A stretch of 64,000 bases of DNA. It comes from an uncultured Cellvibrio sp. (lineage in GTDB: Bacteria > Pseudomonadota > Gammaproteobacteria > Pseudomonadales > Cellvibrionaceae). Numbering within the stretch: the stretch's first letter is position 1; each line of letters begins with the position of its first letter. Below, piece after piece: positions 25,942 to 33,541 of the stretch. The stretch is from positions 99,354 through 163,353 of the forward strand of contig CAMLKG010000005.1 in NCBI GenBank assembly GCA_946480695.1, written 5' to 3'. The translations under genes were made by a program, and so were the position numbers. Below the pieces are notes generated by a model. That model did not search any database, was not told the origin of the DNA, and was given only the letters and a program-made list of their open reading frames with translations.

Positions 25942-28029
25942 TCAACGGGGAGCGTGTTGCATCGCCAAACGTTTGCGCAACAGCACCGAGGGCATGGTGT
26001 AGTCCACGCCATCGCTGGTACTCAGGTCCACCCCGGTTACCGCGCGGTAGGCGTGGATGTAACTCTGGATGTAAGGCCTCATCAAATCCGCCCAACCTTT
26101 GGCTTCATCTTCATTGGTCACTTCGTACCAGTTGTGCCAACGGATGGTTAGCAAAATCTGCTCGCCTAATACGCCCAGGTCGCGGAAATGGGTCACTGCC
26201 ACATCGGACCAACCTTGCAAGGTTTTCATGGTATCCACCTGCGGCATCCAGGCTTCCTTGTGGGGAACCATCACCCGGCTTTGCAAGAAGTCGCGAATTT
26301 CAGGGCGCGAAAGAATCCATTCCTGCATCAACATTTCCACCCTCGATGTCCAGGCCAGGTCACCAAACTGGTTATGCGCTCCCTGGGCGAGGATCAGGTT
26401 CAGCTCCTGGATCGCATGCAACATGGGGTAACCATCCGGGTCCACAGTGGTGTCCTGCTTGGCCCGGAAATAATCCGCACATTTATTTAGCAAGTTGTGG
26501 AACGCCTCCAGGAATTTGGAGCGCGTATCCGCCGGGCGCAAATTGGAAACCGCCTTGCCGTAAAGCTCCAACCCGTATTGGTGTTGGTACTCATACGCGC
26601 GGCGCTTGATGGAAAGGCGATCCCGTTCCTCTTCCACATAACCCCAGAGGATATTGTTCAAGGGACGCAACGGATCGATTTCCACGTGTGCCAGGGGATC
26701 ACGCTCGCCCGGTGCACGCAGGTTCTGGAAGCGGCGGCTGATGGCATTGATGGTTTGCACCAACATCGCCTCCTCATGCCAGTAGTTCCAGATCAACTCC
26801 ATGAAGCAGGGATTATTCACCCGGGAACGAATCAGGATATCGGTGCAGAAGCGGGGATTTTTACCTTTCTCCGGAATTTCGTATTCCGGTAATGCGCTTT
26901 CAATAATATGTTTGATATAGGGCAAACGGTTGTCGCCCAGGTAATGGCTGAACAAGCTTGTCCACGCATTTTTTGGAACCCGCGAATAATCACCAAGCTC
27001 CAGGTTCTGGTGCAACGAAAAACTTTTATTGCCATTGTGCGCCGGTGTCACACAACCGTAGATCAATAAAAATGCTTCCGTTGCCGTTTTTAATAACTCA
27101 TACGCACCCACACCAAAATCCGTCAATTCGCCGCGCAAGCGATTCAGCTTTTCCATTTTGTTTTTCGCTTGCCCGACAACCTCCGCCTGCGTTTCCGCAC
27201 AGAGCACGGAATTAACAAATGCCTGGTAGGTGCTGAACTCAATGGATTTACTGCTATTGAGCAGATGGACAAAAAACCCCATGGGCTCGCTCGGCTCGGT
27301 AACTTTGCGCGCATGTGACACGGTGAAATTGCGTGCGGTAACCGGTACCGGTTGCTGCTCGACAATATCAATGGCATTGCCGACCGATAACACCATGGTT
27401 TGCAATCGCGCCATATCAAGCAAACCGGAATCAAAACGTACCGCGGGAAACCCATCGATGCCGACGTTATTTCCCCGCCCGGAATTCGGCTCAATACTCA
27501 CAGCCAGGGTTAAACCGTATCTGCCGGGGGATACAAATCGCCCTTCATATACCCCGGCTTCGCCATTAACCATTTTCCATTGGGGATCGGTGGAACTGAT
27601 TTTAACGCCGGGCCCGGCATTTTTAAGTTGCGCATACACCCGTTCACCGGCCTGGGCGTAGGACAGTGAACTATCGACGCTATCCGACCCGCCAGTGCGG
27701 TCAATCGACGTATTCATTTCCAGGATTAAATCGGAGTCAAACGTGAAATTTATGACTTCCGGATTTTGTTCGGTGCTTTCAATCTTAACGATACAAAAGG
27801 GCATATCTTTCGCCTTTTGTACGGCGTATGGCAGCAGGCACTCATATTCCGCATAAGCGAGATGCGGGAATATGCAAAGGCCGTTATTAATATCGGCGTA
27901 TTGAAATTCGCTATCCGAATCTTTAATGCGCAGGGCCATGGTCCCGCTGATTACCCGGATTTTCTCATCGGCGTCTTTGACGTAAATGTGAAGGTCTGTT
28001 CCGGTATTGGTTCCTGAAACTGGACTCAT
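25942..28029 (-). CDS. orphan 695-aa protein, no recognised domain
   Basis: A large soluble-looking protein with no signal peptide or membrane helix. ATG 28029 has GGGAGG at correct spacing, overlapping the protease stop region; an upstream in-frame TTG at 28047 is rejected. The N-terminal 250 residues are beta-rich (LHIYVKDADEKIRVISGTM, GEAGVYEGRFVSPGRYGLTL), like a carbohydrate- or Ig-type fold. The C-terminal 450 residues are helical and rich in Trp/Tyr/Arg (LWGYVEEERDRLSIKRRAYE, WTSRVEMLMQEWILSRPE). I have no family for it. Position, coupled between protease and PLP genes, makes it a core member of the sigma-54 operon. Confidence 0.7.
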   Translation of the reverse strand: MSPVSGTNTGTDLHIYVKDADEKIRVISGTMALRIKDSDSEFQYADINNGLCIFPHLAYAEYECLLPYAVQKAKDMPFCIVKIESTEQNPEVINFTFDSDLILEMNTSIDRTGGSDSVDSSLSYAQAGERVYAQLKNAGPGVKISSTDPQWKMVNGEAGVYEGRFVSPGRYGLTLAVSIEPNSGRGNNVGIDGFPAVRFDSGLLDMARLQTMVLSVGNAIDIVEQQPVPVTARNFTVSHARKVTEPSEPMGFFVHLLNSSKSIEFSTYQAFVNSVLCAETQAEVVGQAKNKMEKLNRLRGELTDFGVGAYELLKTATEAFLLIYGCVTPAHNGNKSFSLHQNLELGDYSRVPKNAWTSLFSHYLGDNRLPYIKHIIESALPEYEIPEKGKNPRFCTDILIRSRVNNPCFMELIWNYWHEEAMLVQTINAISRRFQNLRAPGERDPLAHVEIDPLRPLNNILWGYVEEERDRLSIKRRAYEYQHQYGLELYGKAVSNLRPADTRSKFLEAFHNLLNKCADYFRAKQDTTVDPDGYPMLHAIQELNLILAQGAHNQFGDLAWTSRVEMLMQEWILSRPEIRDFLQSRVMVPHKEAWMPQVDTMKTLQGWSDVAVTHFRDLGVLGEQILLTIRWHNWYEVTNEDEAKGWADLMRPYIQSYIHAYRAVTGVDLSTSDGVDYTMPSVLLRKRLAMQHAPR

Positions 28030-28030
28030 A

Positions 28031-29407
28031 TCATCCTCCCGAGCCAAGGCTCAACATTGGTTTGTAATTCATCGGTTTGTCACTGATCGGTTTATCGCCG
28101 ACAGGTTTTTGCAACGCAGGTTGTGAAATCTGGCGCAGCGCGCAAACGGCTGAAACATTTAACGTAGTGCGCAACGCCCAGTGCGTAAGTAACTTGCCCA
28201 ACACCGTGCTTTCCTCTTCCGGCGTTAGCTGGCCATCGGCGCGGGCCTGGCCGATGACGGCAAAAACCAGTGTGGGTGGGGCCCGGTACATCTGCGCCGG
28301 GTTGCGGCGCCAGGTTTGATAGAGGTTTTGCAAACGCGCCGGCTGGCGCTCGTCAATTCCCATGGCCTCTTTTAACGAACGTCCGCGTAACCTGTTGGGG
28401 CGATGGTTAACGAGCAATTCAATGAACGCCGGAATCCCCGCCTCCAACTGCCGGAGCAGTTCCGCCTTTTGGGCATCCAGCCCAGCCAGCGGATAGTAGG
28501 CGGTCCATTGGGCTTCCACCCTGTCCCATTGGGGGTGTGGGTAGAGTACCCGGCCAATCGCCGCGCTTAATTTCACCCGCAACCAGGGCGCCGGGTGCGG
28601 GTCCCCGGTATCCACCCGGAATACAAAGGGCCGCGGTAATCCCACCACACTCATCAACCCCAAGGTAGAGGCCACCCCTGCCCGCGCGACCGACCAGAAG
28701 TCCGCGACTATCTCGGAAATCCAGCGCTCCCAAATTTGCCAGACCCTGGCATCAGCCCCCTTTTGCCGCGCGCGCAACGCCGGCCGCAGGGAATTCACCA
28801 AATCCAGCAAGGCCGCCGCCTGGTGCCCGACTTCATGGAACAGGGATGAGGCAATGCCGTAGCCAATCATCCGCTCGCGCGGGACACGAACCACCGCGAC
28901 CGGATTTTCCCCACCGCCGGGCAAGCGGGTCCGTGCACGGCGGATAGCCGCGCCGATACCGCGATCCAGGTAGCAAATCACCGGGGGCGACTGGAAATAT
29001 CCGCCCGGCAAATACAAGGCATCGGCGGAAGCCACATCCAGGCCGGAAAGCCACACGCCGGTTTCGTTTTCGCTGCGTTGGGTAATCACGTCGTTAAACA
29101 AATCGAACTTGTTCAAAACGGCATTGAAATGCAGGCGCAGGAAAATAAAACGGCGATGCGCTTCTTCAACGCTGGCGGCCTGGCCCTGCGGGCTTTTCAG
29201 CCAGCGCAGGTAATCCGCCGCGCGTTTGCGCAACTCCCCCCGCCCGTTTTCCAATACCTGCTCAATGGCGGTTTGGGCTTCCGGCAGGAGGCTGGCTGCG
29301 GGCAACATAGCTTCCTGCAAGGCGAAGGATTTCACCCTGCCCAGCCGGATCAGCAGGGCGCGGGTATCCTGTTCCAGGGATGCCAGGGTGTGAGCGGGAA
29401 GAGCCAT
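28031..29407 (-). CDS. HEXXH zinc metalloprotease-like protein
   Basis: A 458-residue protein with the zinc motif SLFHEVGHQ (about residue 190) and a downstream glutamate in SEIVADFWSVA, about 50 residues later, as in gluzincins (HEXXH plus E). Upstream, a helical region (residues 1-120) contains PLP...-independent features such as RFIFLRLHFNAV. The C-terminus has short DKP repeats (GDKPISDKPMNYKPM). No signal peptide is seen, so it should act in the cytoplasm or leave with the system's products. ATG 29407 has GGAG ten bases upstream; GTG 29416 overlapping the previous stop is possible. Candidate maturase of the two neighbouring proteins. Confidence 0.72.
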   Translation of the reverse strand: MALPAHTLASLEQDTRALLIRLGRVKSFALQEAMLPAASLLPEAQTAIEQVLENGRGELRKRAADYLRWLKSPQGQAASVEEAHRRFIFLRLHFNAVLNKFDLFNDVITQRSENETGVWLSGLDVASADALYLPGGYFQSPPVICYLDRGIGAAIRRARTRLPGGGENPVAVVRVPRERMIGYGIASSLFHEVGHQAAALLDLVNSLRPALRARQKGADARVWQIWERWISEIVADFWSVARAGVASTLGLMSVVGLPRPFVFRVDTGDPHPAPWLRVKLSAAIGRVLYPHPQWDRVEAQWTAYYPLAGLDAQKAELLRQLEAGIPAFIELLVNHRPNRLRGRSLKEAMGIDERQPARLQNLYQTWRRNPAQMYRAPPTLVFAVIGQARADGQLTPEEESTVLGKLLTHWALRTTLNVSAVCALRQISQPALQKPVGDKPISDKPMNYKPMLSLGSGG

Positions 29408-29412
29408 GGCCG

Positions 29413-30060
29413 TCACACTCCAAACAAAATGATGCGATTGCCTTTGCGCACCCAGCGGCCGGATTGGCTGCCGGCAGTGCGCGTGGATTGCGGCCCTTTT
29501 ACCAGGCCGGGAGCGTACTTCTGCGCAGCCTGGTTGGTTGCGGCTTTGACGACGCTGGCGGGGTCGCCACCGGTCGCCGTTGCCGCATTTTTAACGGCAT
29601 CTGCCGCGAAGCGGACATACTGTTTGGCAAGCTCGAAGGATTCATCCTCATGACTTAATCCTTCCGTCTCCACACCCAGTAATTGTGCGGCGCCGGCACC
29701 AATCCGCTGGCCCCATTTGGCACCGCTATCGCCACCGAAATGCTGGCCGACGGCGCCGCCGATAATCGGCAAGGCCTTTTGGGCAGCCCCCTTCAACACC
29801 CCGCCAAGTTGCTGGCCAACGGGGGACTTAATGGCCGCCCCGACCGTGCTGGCCGCCTTGCGGATAAAATTGCCGAGGAAATAATTCAGCTCTTCTTCGT
29901 TACTGACTTCGAGCAGCTCAGATGCAAGCTCCATAATTTCGGATTCATTGAATACCTCCCCGCTCTCGCCATTCCACTCGTAGGAAAACTCAAAGTTTTC
30001 ACCTTCGAACGCGGTAGTCTCGGGGGTATATTCCATAAAAGTGCGATCTATATCGTGCAT
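29413..30060 (-). CDS. acidic-head, glycine-zipper protein with GRWxRxG tail (copy 2)
   Basis: A 215-residue paralogue of the operon's first product. ATG 30060 follows AAGGAG by seven bases. An acidic, Phe-rich head (residues about 8-45) leads into the shared helix ELLEVSNEEELNYFLG, a small-residue stretch with repeated Gly (GAVGQHFGGDSGAKWGQRIG), the segment AKQYVRFAADAVKNAA and YAPGL. The tail is SGRWVRKGNRIILFGV. There is no signal peptide. Glycine-zipper segments can insert in membranes or self-assemble. I recall similar uncharacterised proteins in other bacteria but no function. Confidence 0.78.
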   Translation of the reverse strand: MHDIDRTFMEYTPETTAFEGENFEFSYEWNGESGEVFNESEIMELASELLEVSNEEELNYFLGNFIRKAASTVGAAIKSPVGQQLGGVLKGAAQKALPIIGGAVGQHFGGDSGAKWGQRIGAGAAQLLGVETEGLSHEDESFELAKQYVRFAADAVKNAATATGGDPASVVKAATNQAAQKYAPGLVKGPQSTRTAGSQSGRWVRKGNRIILFGV

Positions 30061-30076
30061 GGCATTTCTCCTTTGC

Positions 30077-30721
30077 TTAAACATTCAACAGGACGATGGT
30101 ACGGCCACGACGAACCCAACGGCCGCTATTGCTACCCGCAGTGCCGGTGCGACGAGTCGCTGCGGATAACAAGCCGGGCGCGTGCACCCGGGCAGCCTGG
30201 ATCACCGCGTTTTGGGCCGCCGCTTGCGGGTTTGCAGCAGCAGCGCTGAGGGCGTTCTTAACGGTATCGCCAGCGATACGGACAAATTGTTTTGCACCTT
30301 CAAACTCGCGGTCCTCCTGGTTCAATAATTCCGCTTCCAATCCCAGGGCTTTACCTGCATAGCTGGCCAGGCCGCTGCCGATTTTGGCCCCGAGTGGTCC
30401 ACCCACCATTCCGCCCAATGCGCCACCGGCGATTGGCAGGGCCTTGCCCGCAACCGTTTTAAGCACACCACCCAAGGCTTTACCCACGGGTGAACGCACC
30501 ACCTTGCCAATGGCCCCGGCGGCTTTTTTCACTAATTTGCCGAGGAAATAATTGAGTTCATCCTCGTTATTAATTTCAAGCAATTCAGCGGTCAGTTCGA
30601 GCAATTCACCCTCACCAAACACTTCACCGTTGCCTCCCCACTCCTCCTCATTTTCGAATTGCTCTCCTTCAAACACGTTAGCTTCCGCATTAAATTCAAA
30701 AGTGCCTTCTTGCTGGTACAT
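30077..30721 (-). CDS. acidic-head, glycine-zipper protein with GRWxRxG tail (copy 1)
   Basis: First gene of the sigma-54 operon, 214 residues. ATG 30721 has GGAGGA seven bases upstream; the frame reaches 30754 without a ribosome site. Residues 1-45 are dominated by Glu, Phe and Gly (VFEGEQFENEEEWGG). Then come ELLEINNEDELNYFLG, a basic helix KLVKKAAG, a glycine zipper (GGALGGMVGGPLGAKIGSGL), AKQFVRIAGDTVKNA, HAPGLL and the tail SGRWVRRGRTIVLLNV. The clear parallel with the neighbouring copy shows tandem duplication followed by divergence. Localisation and role are unknown. Confidence 0.78.
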   Translation of the reverse strand: MYQQEGTFEFNAEANVFEGEQFENEEEWGGNGEVFGEGELLELTAELLEINNEDELNYFLGKLVKKAAGAIGKVVRSPVGKALGGVLKTVAGKALPIAGGALGGMVGGPLGAKIGSGLASYAGKALGLEAELLNQEDREFEGAKQFVRIAGDTVKNALSAAAANPQAAAQNAVIQAARVHAPGLLSAATRRTGTAGSNSGRWVRRGRTIVLLNV

Positions 30722-30813
30722 GATCTGTTCCTCCAGATGGGTTCCGATTGTCAAAGATGCTGGATTAAACGGCGTGCCCGGATAATCCTTTAAATAAACA
30801 GCAAAGGGAGTAG

Positions 30814-30830
30814 AGCAACCGCTGTGCCAG
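30814..30830 (-). promoter_or_regulatory. sigma-54 (-24/-12) promoter
   Basis: On the minus strand the site reads TGGCAC-AGCGG-TTGCT. It matches the consensus TGGCACG-N4-TTGCW at all key bases, with the GG and GC doublets at the required spacing. Transcription would begin near 30804, giving about 80 bases of leader before the first gene at 30721. A sigma-54 activator gene lies at the other end of the operon. Confidence 0.85.
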
Positions 30831-30928
30831 CCTCCAACGGAAGGGAAACAAATTAAGTAACTTATTGAAGCAAAAGAATTTATTTTTTATCCAATTGCAA
30901 ATTTCTTAAAAAGTAAAACCGGCTCTGC

Positions 30929-30942
30929 CGAAACGGGTTTCG
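30929..30942. promoter_or_regulatory. candidate upstream activator site (inverted repeat)
   Basis: CGAAAC-GG-GTTTCG, a perfect 6-bp inverted repeat, lies about 100 bases upstream of the sigma-54 promoter, the usual distance for an enhancer site. Only one copy was found by eye, so binding by the activator at 21455 is a proposal. Confidence 0.4.
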
Positions 30943-31424
30943 TTTGAACCGAAAAGATTGGAATAAGGGCGAAAGGAATTTCGGTGAATAGATCACACAA
31001 ACATTGCGACTGTGGACCCCCTATGAATGATTGGATATATCAAATCGCCTTTCCCTTTTATTTGGAAATTTCCAAAGGCGATGATCAGGGTATTTTTCCT
31101 TGCATTTATTTTTTTTGTTCCTAGCCTTATATGTACCTTAATAAACAAATAATTAATTAACGTATTTACTTATTAGCACGCAGGTACATGTTTATAGCGA
31201 TTGCGGACGCCCGAAAAATCCAGGGCTTCAATTTTCACTTGCGCAGGAAATGAATCGCACAGCAAAAAATTGCAGCAACACCACGCCCGGGTGCGTCAGA
31301 CAGTTTTTAAGTCGCGGCTTTATGGCTTTGCTGCGCACAGGTAATCCACAAAGCCACGATTTAAAAAACTGCCGTTACCACGGTGTAATCTGTAATTAAT
31401 TACAAAACCAACAAGGAGACTTAT
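30943..31424. other. gene-free stretch between sigma-54 operon and yegP
   Basis: No supported reading frame in this AT-rich region. It holds the long hairpin at 31301-31371 and the yegP promoter area. AAGGAG at about 31410 is the yegP ribosome site. Confidence 0.4.
31301..31371. repeat. long imperfect inverted repeat (25-bp arms)
   Basis: Arms 31301-31325 and 31346-31371 pair over about 25 bases with one bulge and three mismatches, around a 20-base loop. Part of the stem (GGCTTT) resembles the yegP terminator at 31792. It could be a palindromic repeat element or a transcribed hairpin; it has no U tract suited to termination. Confidence 0.55.
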
Positions 31425-31760
31425 ATGTCTGGCAAATTTGAGTTATACAAAGATAAGGCTGGCGAATACCGGTTTCGATTAAAGGCATCAAACGGAATTA
31501 CCATTTTGGCTAGCGAGGGCTACAAGGATAAATCCGGTTGCAATAACGGGATAGCATCCGTCAAAAAGAACGCCCCCGACGATAAACGTTATGAAAGGAA
31601 AACAACCAAATCCGGCGGTTTCATGTTCAACCTTAAAGCCGGCAACAACCAGGTCATAGGCACCAGCGAATCCTATGAATCGGAATCCGCTCGCGATAAC
31701 GGCATTGAATCGGTAAAAAAACATGCACCTGATGCGGTGGTTATTGATTTAACATCCTAG
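31425..31760 (+). CDS. yegP: YegP-like protein, duplicated DUF1508
   Basis: A 111-residue protein made of two DUF1508 repeats: FELYKDKAGEYRFRLKASNG with NGIASVKKNAP, then FMFNLKAGNNQVIGTSESY with NGIESVKKHAP. Both copies keep the F-K-A/S-NG and GI-SVK pattern. DUF1508 proteins are small, beta-alpha folds sometimes linked to stress, with no firm function. AAGGAG precedes ATG 31425. Single gene with its own terminator. Confidence 0.88.
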   Translation: MSGKFELYKDKAGEYRFRLKASNGITILASEGYKDKSGCNNGIASVKKNAPDDKRYERKTTKSGGFMFNLKAGNNQVIGTSESYESESARDNGIESVKKHAPDAVVIDLTS

Positions 31761-31791
31761 GTAATGGCGTCACAACTTATAAATCCTTCAT

Positions 31792-31832
31792 AAAGCCAGC
31801 GGCGCAAAGCGTCGCGGCTTTAGTTTTTATTT
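31792..31832 (+). terminator. rho-independent terminator after yegP
   Basis: AAAGCC...GGCTTT arms (31792-31797 and 31816-31821), extended by partly paired GCG/CGC inside, are followed by AGTTTTTATTTT. It lies 31 bases after the yegP stop. Confidence 0.75.
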
Positions 31833-31882
31833 TGCAGGAATGCCTTGTAGGGCTAACAATCCAATAGCGAATCATCAACTTC

Positions 31883-32413
31883 TTACTTGTGATCATTATT
31901 TTTATCAAATACAACACCGGACAATTCAAACTCCTGGATCGCATTTTTTAGTCTTTCTGTACAGTAAATATCAATGCAATGTTGTTCCGGTGTTTTAAAT
32001 ACGACTTTCCCATTAACATCATATTCGTTAAAAACCGGTTCGCTATTATTTAATATACTCATTACCTGGGTAAGGCAGTTAAATATATAAAACGTATCCT
32101 TTTCGACAAGGACAGGCAAAAATTCCCCAAATGGAGAAAGTAAGTCACGGAGCAAGCGATGAGCCTTTGGTGACAAAACCAAAGTGGCACCTATCCAGTT
32201 GCATACATCCGGAATTCGATTTTCCTTGCCGCTTATTTTGGAAAATCCGGTGCGGACAGGTTTCCAATAAGGCAACAGAGGCAAGTTTTCCAAACTGAAA
32301 TCATGGATAGCGTTATAACTCAAATCTTCCGGCATATATTCAATGAAGTCGTCCACTTCAAGGTCCAGCTCCTGAAAATCATATCCATCACGACGAATTG
32401 CGTATATTTCCAT
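31883..32413 (-). CDS. Imm11-like (DUF1629) protein
   Basis: A 176-residue cytoplasmic protein. The run IPDVCNWIGATLVLSPKAHR, then LLSPFGEFLPV and FYIFNCLT, matches the pattern of the Imm11/DUF1629 family found with polymorphic toxins. No secreted toxin gene lies next to it, so it may be an orphan or an immunity gene kept against neighbours' toxins. A diverged relative follows at 32552. ATG 32413 is used. AT content is higher than in surrounding genes, as is common for accessory DNA. Confidence 0.65.
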   Translation of the reverse strand: MEIYAIRRDGYDFQELDLEVDDFIEYMPEDLSYNAIHDFSLENLPLLPYWKPVRTGFSKISGKENRIPDVCNWIGATLVLSPKAHRLLRDLLSPFGEFLPVLVEKDTFYIFNCLTQVMSILNNSEPVFNEYDVNGKVVFKTPEQHCIDIYCTERLKNAIQEFELSGVVFDKNNDHK

Positions 32414-32551
32414 GATTGCCCCAATTATTTTTTTCTAGCTTCAGGTGGAAGGTTATTTTCCTGAGGGCTTACCTAATCAGGTGTTCGGTATTATCTATTA
32501 AAGACAAATAGTGTAAGAAATCCGGCCTTATTTTTCTATTTTATGAACTTA

Positions 32552-33133
32552 CTATTTCTTTACAGGAAACATCTGCGATAAATTTTCCTCGAATATCACG
32601 CCTTTGAGTTGGTTTTTTTCTGCAATTTGTTTAAATGATTCCTGGCAAATCAGGAAGCTGTTTTCCAAAAAGCCAGGCTTAAAAATAACCTTCCCCTTTA
32701 TTTTATCCACCCGCAACCCGAGTGATGCAGGAATATGGTTAGAATCGACCTCCTCAATTTTAAGCTTGGTCTTTTCAGCATCGACAGCGTCCGCAGTAAT
32801 AGATTCTAAGCAGTTATAAAGATAAAAGCCGTTTTTTAAAGCTAAAAATTCTCCAGCCGGATTTAACAATTCCTTTAAAATTTCATAAGCCTTAGAGCTA
32901 AGTGTTAAACATGAAAGATTCCAGACCGAAATATCCGGAATTAAATTTTTCTTACTATCCGAATCGAATTTAATGTCAACAGGAGTCCACTCATTTTTGA
33001 GCCTACTTATTAGCGAAATATTTTCCTGCGGAAACCACACTTTCACCTCGTTAAACTGGCGGCGCATTGCCTTAAAATCAACGAAGGCTTCATGGCATTG
33101 GTAGATGTCATTTATTAAACGGTAAATTGTCAT
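32552..33133 (-). CDS. Imm11-like (DUF1629) protein, second copy
   Basis: A 193-residue relative of the preceding gene: IPDISVWNLSCLTLSSKAYE, LLNPAGEFLAL and FYLYNCLES align with it in order. Overall similarity looks moderate, so the two may protect against different toxins. The 138-base gap between them has no clear terminator. The gene is AT-rich (many Lys, Ile, Asn codons). Presence of two immunity-like genes without a toxin suggests a decayed toxin locus or an immunity island. Confidence 0.63.
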   Translation of the reverse strand: MTIYRLINDIYQCHEAFVDFKAMRRQFNEVKVWFPQENISLISRLKNEWTPVDIKFDSDSKKNLIPDISVWNLSCLTLSSKAYEILKELLNPAGEFLALKNGFYLYNCLESITADAVDAEKTKLKIEEVDSNHIPASLGLRVDKIKGKVIFKPGFLENSFLICQESFKQIAEKNQLKGVIFEENLSQMFPVKK

Positions 33134-33279
33134 AAGGTTCGTTCCATTGGCCTTTTGGCAGCATGGCTTCCAGTGATATGAAACTAGAAAAAATTATGCG
33201 CTGGTTCTATTACCAATCCCTGCGGTATTAATTAGTGAATACAACAAGCCGCCAAATGTACAACGAAAATACATTGATT

Positions 33280-33541
33280 GACAGGCGCAACCCCATCTTT
33301 TACCCTGCTCGCGCAGCGTAAATCCGCTGCCGGGATTGCAACCCCCGTTTTGCCAAACTGGCACGAAGACGTAAGTTTTTGTGTCCTCGTACAGCTTTGC
33401 CTGTTGTTATGGCGGCTGGGCGAGGCCACCTTTGGGTGGGCCGGTGTGGTTTGGTCCGGTGGTTGCAACCTTGTCCAGTCCGCCCCCATGAATTGCAACC
33501 TCATGGGAGCGAAGTTAGAAACCAAACTATGAGAATGTATT
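33280..33541 (+). ncRNA. structured non-coding leader (candidate regulatory RNA)
   Basis: A GC-rich stretch directly before the small gene at 33542. Three TTGCAACC copies occur (33336-33343, 33463-33470, 33493-33500). The middle copy is within the palindrome GGTTGCAACC, and the last sits in the loop of the stem CCCATGA/TCATGGG (33485-33491 with 33501-33507). Another stem spans 33424-33442. Frames on both strands lack ribosome sites and look like byproducts. The layout recalls antisense-controlled leaders of the phage C4/CI type, which is inference. Confidence 0.4.

Noticed and set aside
31301..31371. The long inverted repeat as a terminator
   Set aside because: The stem has mismatches and neither side has a run of T suited to termination, so it is listed as a repeat.
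33232..33532. Two overlapping frames on opposite strands in the leader before 33542
   Set aside because: Both have unusual, unbalanced composition, no ribosome site and they fall on the hairpins and repeats; they are better explained as RNA structure.
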